From: Eshraghiella sp964414835
GTDB taxonomy: Bacteria; Bacillota; Clostridia; Lachnospirales; Lachnospiraceae
NCBI GenBank assembly: GCA_964414835.1
Contig: CAYPWY010000016.1
Coordinates: forward strand, 1-45,333
Direction: 5' to 3'
Length of the DNA stretch: 45,333 bases
Both the position numbers and the translations under genes were made by a program. Position 1 is the first letter of the stretch, and each line of letters opens with the position of its first letter. Shown piece by piece: positions 41,099-45,333 of this stretch. The notes below the pieces were generated by a model that was not told where the DNA came from, made no database searches, and saw only the letters and a program-made list of their open reading frames with translations.

Positions 41099-42034
41099 TT
41101 ATCCCAAATTCGGCAGCTTCAAATTCCTAAAGTCCTCCGTAAGTTCCCGCAATGCAGCTTTATCACCGCCGCTGCTGCGCATATTATACAATAGCGTCCG
41201 GTTTTTTAACATCTCACATAAATTCAGCTGTTCTTTTGCTGCCTCAACAGCACTTCTTTCTGCCAGACCGGACTCATTCAGATATTGCAGTCTTTCTTTC
41301 ATAAGCTTTCTTTGAGTATACAGTATGCCTATGGGCCTTGTGTCCACCGGAAGCTCCTGTCCAATACACTCCTGTACGTAATCCATAAGAGCGTTTACAG
41401 CAGCTATTCCGATAGTTTTGCCCTTTGCCGTATATGCTCCCACCGGGATTAGCTCTGCTTCACCATTATACTGCATTATCTGCCCTTGTATATGTTCCGG
41501 ACATAGCTGACAGTCCAAATCTTCCCTAAACTTCAGAATGTTATAGGCTCCCGGCACCGAATCCCTAAATTCCCTGTAAGTTATCGCAGAAGTTGTATAC
41601 CTTCCGCTCTCATCATATCCTGCTGTGTAAAATATTTTTTTACTGCTGTCATACCCATACAACAATATATTATGCCGGAAATGATATGTACGGTATGCCT
41701 CACGTCCCGGAATAAAATATTCATTTACACAGCACTCAACATACTTTCCGGCTTCCAACTGGTCTGCCGCAATCCGTTCCGGTTTTTCCTTTATATATTT
41801 CAGCATTGCATCCGACAAAAACTCTCTGTCAAAAACCGGCTGACAATATATATAATCCATGTAAAAATCAAACGCCAGCGGTCCCTCCTCAGGATAGAAA
41901 TAGGGAATAATATAATTATTATATATCCAATTCATTCCCCATGATGCCGTTGTTATTATCCCGGTGCCAAAAGCATGATGATTGTATGTGGCAACAGGCG
42001 GATTTATATTAAGTTCAAGAATTTTCATCCCCAT
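41099..42034 (-). CDS. BtrH-like papain-fold protein, candidate ACP-dependent acyltransferase (311 aa)
   Basis: The region GKYVECCVNEYFIPGREAYR followed by HFRHNILLYGYD (His118, His121) and a late Asp (AGYDESG, Asp141) resembles the N-terminal domain of butirosin protein BtrH. BtrH passes an acyl group from the ACP BtrI to an amine. It also resembles the closthioamide amide synthetase CtaG in spirit. The usual nucleophilic Cys early in the chain is not at the expected place (NHHAFGTG, about 18-25), so activity may differ or use Cys64, 101 or 102. The C-terminal 150 residues are helical. It overlaps the ACP gene by 20 or more bases, strongly implying joint function. The family call is moderate. 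Confidence 0.68.
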   Translation of the reverse strand: MGMKILELNINPPVATYNHHAFGTGIITTASWGMNWIYNNYIIPYFYPEEGPLAFDFYMDYIYCQPVFDREFLSDAMLKYIKEKPERIAADQLEAGKYVECCVNEYFIPGREAYRTYHFRHNILLYGYDSSKKIFYTAGYDESGRYTTSAITYREFRDSVPGAYNILKFREDLDCQLCPEHIQGQIMQYNGEAELIPVGAYTAKGKTIGIAAVNALMDYVQECIGQELPVDTRPIGILYTQRKLMKERLQYLNESGLAERSAVEAAKEQLNLCEMLKNRTLLYNMRSSGGDKAALRELTEDFRNLKLPNLG

Positions 42035-42296
42035 CAGAATCTTTTCTCCTGCTGTATAATATCAGTTCCATAAGAGAACCAGGAGTAGCTATTTTCTCTG
42101 CCAGTATATCATTGTTCATAAAATCGACCCCAAATTCTTCCTCTATATCAACGATTAGCTGCATTAAATCTACCGAGTCATATCCCAAATCTTCAATCAA
42201 CCGGATGTCATCGGTAATTTCCATTCCCTCAGACATATTCGATGCATTGCTTTTGATTAACCCATACAAAATATTTTTATCCATAGTATTTTCCAT
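42015..42296 (-). CDS. Acyl carrier protein-like (93 aa)
   Basis: A stand-alone carrier. The phosphopantetheine site is Ser41 in EDLGYDSVDLMQLIVDIEEE, and the following FGVDFMNNDI and the acidic character fit the family. The start is uncertain: ATG 42296 (MENTMDK) or ATG 42284 (MDKN, 89 aa). The frame is open far upstream, but that part is the folded leader. The gene overlaps the BtrH-like gene and opens the cluster. It is separate from fatty-acid synthesis genes, none of which is nearby. No phosphopantetheinyl transferase is in the window. Confidence 0.88.
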   Translation of the reverse strand: MENTMDKNILYGLIKSNASNMSEGMEITDDIRLIEDLGYDSVDLMQLIVDIEEEFGVDFMNNDILAEKIATPGSLMELILYSRRKDSDGDENS

Positions 42297-42369
42297 ATCC
42301 TTTAAACAACTCCATGTTGACACTTTCACTGTGTGAAAATTGTAAGAACATTGTTTTACACAATATAAA

Positions 42370-42473
42370 AGCGAGCCTGCTTCAAAAACATCCATTCGGA
42401 TTCGGACGAATCCTACAATATATGCACACAATCCCCCGATTAATCATCAGGGGCCAAACATTACAAGCTCGCT
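42370..42473 (-). promoter_or_regulatory. Structured 5' leader before the ACP cluster, riboswitch-like
   Basis: The transcript from the promoter at 42529-42557 has about 225 nt before the ACP start. AGCGAGCUUG (42473-42464) pairs with CAGGCUCGCU (42379-42370) with one G-U, closing two hairpins. These are CCCCUGAU/AUCGGGGG (42453-42446 with 42440-42433) and GGAUUC/GAAUCC (42413-42408 with 42403-42398). UUUUAU follows the closing stem. It matches no riboswitch class I know. A control element is inferred. Confidence 0.7.
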
Positions 42474-42528
42474 ATTACTATTTGATTATAATTATTCCCC
42501 ACAAATGATAACCCCTTAATCTCAACAT

Positions 42529-42557
42529 ATTATACAATACCCATACTCTTCAGTCAA
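42529..42557 (-). promoter_or_regulatory. Strong promoter of the ACP/PaaK cluster
   Basis: Reading leftward: TTGACT (42557-42552), a 17-bp spacer, TATAAT (42534-42529). It is the only good promoter found for the 10-kb cluster, and most of its genes have gaps under 80 bp. Confidence 0.85.
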
Positions 42558-42632
42558 CTGCTTTTAGAAATTAATTTGTGTGTAAAACTTATGGTCTGTA
42601 TTCCTTTGAACCGGATACCCGGCTCACGAAAT

Positions 42633-42676
42633 ATATGAAAGAGACGGGCTGCACATAAATTTTATTAAACCGTCTC
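42633..42676 (-). terminator. Terminator of the fprA-like gene
   Basis: GAGACGG (42676-42670 on the transcript) pairs with CCGTCTC (42647-42641), followed by TTTCATAT. The first arm lies inside the last codons, so the stem straddles the stop. A second hairpin, GAGCCGG/CCGGTTC (42625-42619 with 42614-42608), comes just after. Confidence 0.75.
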
Positions 42677-43864
42677 TGCTATTGCTGCTGCCAGCTCCTT
42701 AAGTGAAGCTCGCTGTTCCTCCTTAACCGTTGACTTGACACTTACAGCATTGCCAACCACAGTTATATTCTTCATCTTGGAAACAATCTCGCCCATCTGT
42801 CTTGCGCTTGTTGCCGCCCATGTTCCGTTCTCAATAAACGCGACAGTTCTGTTCTGGAGATTATGTGCCGCAATGTCTAAAAGAACAGTCTCCATCGGTG
42901 TAAAAATACCTGCATTGTAACTAGGCGACGCAAAAACAATATGTGAACATCTGAATGCCTCGGACACAATATATGAAGGATGGGTTACAGATACATCATA
43001 CATGACTATATTCTTTATTCCCTTAGCGGCAAGCTCCGTTGCAAGGATATTGGCAGCGTTTTCCGTTCCGCCATAAATGGACCCATAGGCAATAAGAACC
43101 GTATTGTCCTCCGGTGTATATGTACTCCACTTGTTGTACTTATCAACAATCCACGCTATATTTTCACGCCATATTGGTCCGTGAAGGGGGCAGATCATCT
43201 GAATATCAAGGGCAAGCGCTTTTTTCAATGCAGCCTGCACCTGCGGACCGTACTTTCCCACAATATTGGTATAATAACGTCTGGCTTCATCAAGCCACTT
43301 GTTTTCAAAATCCACCTCATCAGAAAACACATTGCCTGCAAGGGCTCCGAATGTTCCAAAGGCATCTGCCGAATACAGTATTTTGTCCGTGGCATCATAT
43401 GTCACCATAACCTCCGGCCAGTGAACCATCGGTGCCATAGCAAATGCGAAAGTGTGCTTCCCTGTGGAAAATGTATCTCCCTCTGCCACTATCTGAACCC
43501 TTGAGTCCACATCAAAATTGAAAAACTGCTTAATCATACCTACAACCTTGGCATTGGTAACAATGGTAACCTCCGGGTATCTTAAAACAAGCTCTCCAAG
43601 TGTTGCCGCATGGTCAGGCTCCATATGATTGACAATTACATAGTCAAGATTTCTGCCTGCCAGCGCGTATTCAAGATTTTCAAAAAATATTCCGCTTATG
43701 GAACGGTCAACAGTATCAACAAGCACAGTCTTATCATCACTGACAAAATATGAATTATATGAAACTCCGTTCTCAAGCGGATATACAGCCTCGAAAAGTG
43801 CAAGCTTTCTGTCGCTGGCTCCAAGATATGTTACATCATCATTAATCTTCATTACATTGTACAT
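42665..43864 (-). CDS. FprA-family A-type flavoprotein (flavodiiron protein)
   Basis: Reduces oxygen to water or nitric oxide to nitrous oxide in anaerobes. The metallo-beta-lactamase-like domain holds the diiron ligands His80, Glu82, Asp84 (NHMEPDHA), His148 (MVHWPEV), Asp167 (YSADAFG) and a His in CPLHGPIW. The C-terminal flavodoxin domain binds FMN at YGSIYGGTENAAN. The length of 399 is standard and no rubredoxin domain is fused. It lies 24 bp after the LUD gene in the same direction. Confidence 0.94.
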   Translation of the reverse strand: MYNVMKINDDVTYLGASDRKLALFEAVYPLENGVSYNSYFVSDDKTVLVDTVDRSISGIFFENLEYALAGRNLDYVIVNHMEPDHAATLGELVLRYPEVTIVTNAKVVGMIKQFFNFDVDSRVQIVAEGDTFSTGKHTFAFAMAPMVHWPEVMVTYDATDKILYSADAFGTFGALAGNVFSDEVDFENKWLDEARRYYTNIVGKYGPQVQAALKKALALDIQMICPLHGPIWRENIAWIVDKYNKWSTYTPEDNTVLIAYGSIYGGTENAANILATELAAKGIKNIVMYDVSVTHPSYIVSEAFRCSHIVFASPSYNAGIFTPMETVLLDIAAHNLQNRTVAFIENGTWAATSARQMGEIVSKMKNITVVGNAVSVKSTVKEEQRASLKELAAAIAETV

Positions 43865-43888
43865 AATAAAATCCTCCTAAAATTATTA

Positions 43889-44524
43889 TCAGTATCCAAG
43901 TTCCTCTCCCACAAGGATAACCTTAATTCTTCCTGCGTGCCCGCTCCTTCTGGTAACAACTATTTGGTTGCAAAAGCACTGGTCTGCCAGACAATCCCCG
44001 CATATACCGGTCTTGGCACAGGGAATATTCTTATTAAGCCTTACCGCATTAGGCGGACAGGCATACGTTTTTACACGCTTATATGCGGACTCAACATCAG
44101 CCGTCACCTTATTCATTCCGGCAACAATTATTATATGCTCCGGTCCATGAATAAGTGCCGCAACCCTGTTACCGTTGCCATCAATATTCACAAGCTCCCC
44201 CGATATGGTAATTGCGTTAGTGCTCATCAGATAGTAATCACTCATAACCGTTTTGGCAAAAATTTCTCTGTGCTCCTGCGGAGTCTTTGCCGCACTGCGG
44301 TCAATCAGCTCATACTTACCGTTATGTATGGCATCCATAAGCCCGCATTCCTTAACGCTTTCTGAACCTCCCCATGCAATTACAGAGCCTTCCTCCATTA
44401 TTTCAAGAGCTTTTTCTACTGCATCTTTCTTGGTATCGCAGTAAAAGCCTTCCATATTTCTCTTGGCAAGATTTTTAATTATTGTCTGTGCCTCAAGTAT
44501 ATATGTATCTTTTTTAATACTCAT
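43889..44524 (-). CDS. LUD-domain (LutC/DUF162-type) protein, stand-alone (211 aa)
   Basis: The LUD fold is visible in GSVIAWGGSESVKECGL, YYLMSTNAITISGELVNIDG and NRVAALIHGPEHIIIVAG. Such proteins belong to lactate-utilisation complexes (LutB/LutC), but short stand-alone forms are common in Clostridia with unknown roles. Near the C-terminus a cysteine-rich stretch (CAKTGICGDCLADQCFC, about 169-185) may hold a metal or Fe-S centre. No lutA or lutB partner is nearby, and the downstream gene is the flavodiiron protein. Start behind GGAGGT. Confidence 0.88.
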   Translation of the reverse strand: MSIKKDTYILEAQTIIKNLAKRNMEGFYCDTKKDAVEKALEIMEEGSVIAWGGSESVKECGLMDAIHNGKYELIDRSAAKTPQEHREIFAKTVMSDYYLMSTNAITISGELVNIDGNGNRVAALIHGPEHIIIVAGMNKVTADVESAYKRVKTYACPPNAVRLNKNIPCAKTGICGDCLADQCFCNQIVVTRRSGHAGRIKVILVGEELGY

Positions 44525-44591
44525 GCCATACCTCCGTATAACTTATTAATTAGTCGTCTCCCAACTGTTACAAAAGCAATGATACACTGGT

Positions 44592-44620
44592 ATTTTATCA
44601 CCTTTGCATATTTTATGCAA
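44592..44620 (-). promoter_or_regulatory. Promoter of the LUD/fprA-like pair
   Basis: Reading leftward: TTGCAT (44620-44615), 17 bp, TAAAAT (44597-44592), 68 bases before the LUD ATG. It is divergent from the Nudix promoter. Confidence 0.65.
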
Positions 44621-44666
44621 TCATACCCTGACTATATTTTTCGGTTTTATATTGCCAAGGTTTTTA

Positions 44667-44694
44667 TTGATATTTTAAAAAATGACAGTATAAT
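44667..44694 (+). promoter_or_regulatory. Promoter of the Nudix gene
   Basis: TTGATA (44667-44672), a 16-bp spacer, TATAAT (44689-44694). The start near 44701 gives a leader of about 50 bases that holds GGAGG (44733-44737). Confidence 0.7.
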
Positions 44695-44751
44695 ATGTAT
44701 ATATGGCTTGACGCCCATTCTATTGATTATACGGAGGACAAGCAGATAAGC

Positions 44752-45270
44752 ATGAGCAATAAGATGGAATTTTGGGATATATATGATAAGAATAAAAAAA
44801 GAACCGGTCGCACTATGCGCCGCAATGACTGGTGCCTCAAGGATGATGAATATCATCTTACGGTATTGGGCGTATTGGCAAAACGCGACGGCAGTTTTCT
44901 CATTACCAAGCGGGTTATGACTAAAGCGTGGGCTCCCGGCTGGTGGGAGGTTTCCGGCGGAGCTGCATTGGCGGGAGAGGACTCAGCTGATGCTGTAAAG
45001 CGGGAGATTGCAGAAGAAACCGGAATTGATGTGACAGGTTTTGAAGGCGGTTACCTTTTCTCATATAAAAGGGAAAATCCCGGTGAAGGCGACAATTATT
45101 TTGTTGATATATACCGTTACATAGGCGATTTTGATGACAGCGACATACATCTTCAGGAGGAAGAAACTGACGGGTATATGTTTGCAACAGCCAATGAAAT
45201 TAAAGCGCTTGGTGAACAGGGAGTTTTCCTTCATTATGACAGCATCAAAAAGGCTTTTGGGCTTAAATAA
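44752..45270 (+). CDS. Nudix hydrolase (172 aa)
   Basis: Hydrolyses a nucleoside-diphosphate-linked compound. The complete Nudix box runs from GAALAGE through REIAEETGI (pattern G-x5-E-x7-REUxEExGU). The N-terminus (EFWDIYDKNKKRTGRTMRR) matches the IPP-isomerase-like/YfcD group, whose substrates are mostly unknown. I start at the ATG at 44752 (MSNKMEFWDIYD) because the promoter ends just upstream. The longer open frame reaches the transcription start. The GGAGG site is 14 bases away, further than usual, so M5 (44764) remains possible. Confidence 0.85.
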   Translation: MSNKMEFWDIYDKNKKRTGRTMRRNDWCLKDDEYHLTVLGVLAKRDGSFLITKRVMTKAWAPGWWEVSGGAALAGEDSADAVKREIAEETGIDVTGFEGGYLFSYKRENPGEGDNYFVDIYRYIGDFDDSDIHLQEEETDGYMFATANEIKALGEQGVFLHYDSIKKAFGLK

Positions 45271-45302
45271 CACAAGGTGTGGGAGTATCCCAAAGTTTGT
45301 GT
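45270..45302 (+). terminator. Hairpin after the Nudix gene
   Basis: ACACAA (45270-45275) pairs with TTGTGT (45297-45302), with an inner stem TGGGA/TCCCA (45280-45284 with 45288-45292) separated by a small internal loop. No T run follows, so it may be a structured 3' end rather than a strong terminator. Confidence 0.4.
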
Positions 45303-45333
45303 AAACCTCTAAACTGATGTAAGATAAAAGTAC

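Noticed and set aside
31879..42034. Classical NRPS or PKS cluster
   Set aside because: No condensation, ketosynthase or thioesterase domain; only stand-alone ligases and one carrier protein.
42297..42431. N-terminal extension of the ACP to an ATG at 42431
   Set aside because: The extension (MCAYIVGFVRIRMDVF...) reads through the folded leader, has no ribosome site and is unlike any ACP.
43937..44365. Rightward 142-codon open frame
   Set aside because: Antisense to the LUD gene, whose family motifs are clear.

Overview
The window is AT-rich Gram-positive chromosome, most likely from a gut Clostridia of the Lachnospiraceae type. This is inferred from several features. The ribosomal gene order is clostridial and includes a small KOW-domain gene between map and infA. 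L17 is extended. S14 and adenylate kinase are zinc-binding. Lipoproteins carry a Lachnospiraceae-like Cys-rich signature (CNRPDCEH). Shine-Dalgarno sites are strong, and sigma-A promoters are near consensus with 17-bp spacers. The species cannot be named from the sequence alone.

Layout. (1) About 1-3.85 kb is one end of an integrated mobile element. It holds a small DNA-binding protein, a zinc-finger protein, a tyrosine integrase with a zinc-ribbon N-terminus, and small accessory genes including a ribbon-helix-helix-like protein. Three 11-bp direct repeats and a perfect 16-bp palindrome lie next to rpsI, a known attachment target of elements in other Firmicutes. (2) 3.9-24.8 kb is one long leftward block: S10, spc and alpha operons, then ecfA1-ecfA2-ecfT, truA, rplM and rpsI. 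Expression signals are visible at four points: a promoter plus an approximately 280-nt folded leader before rpsJ, a folded rpsJ-rplC gap, an internal promoter plus attenuator before rpmJ with a folded rpmJ-rpsM gap, and a perfect-consensus promoter plus L13-type leader before rplM. (3) 24.9-29.6 kb is a leftward operon of a small secreted protein, a lipoprotein, a 717-residue ABC permease and its ATPase. Then come another lipoprotein, with its own promoter, and a rightward methyltransferase. (4) 31.9-42.5 kb is the most unusual part, a leftward accessory cluster. It runs from a strong promoter and a folded 5' leader through an acyl carrier protein, an overlapping BtrH-like papain-fold protein, a PaaK-like adenylating enzyme, a secreted SleB-like hydrolase and a paralogous lipoprotein. 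It continues with a broken DUF6483-like gene, a lipoprotein, a second PaaK-like enzyme, gene remnants, an intact DUF6483-like gene, a lipoprotein and an AMP-ligase. (5) 42.6-45.3 kb has ordinary genes: an FprA flavodiiron protein, a LUD-domain protein and a Nudix hydrolase.

How the accessory cluster may work (inference). Three adenylate-forming enzymes could activate carboxylic acids. The carrier protein would hold the acyl group, and the BtrH-like protein, whose family includes ACP-dependent amide-forming acyltransferases, could transfer it to an acceptor. No condensation domain, ketosynthase or NRPS module is present. The cluster therefore looks like a thiotemplated pathway without NRPS modules, in the style of butirosin side-chain or closthioamide assembly, but interleaved with exported lipoproteins and a wall hydrolase. 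Duplicated and decayed gene pieces show that it has been reshuffled by recombination. Product and function are unknown.
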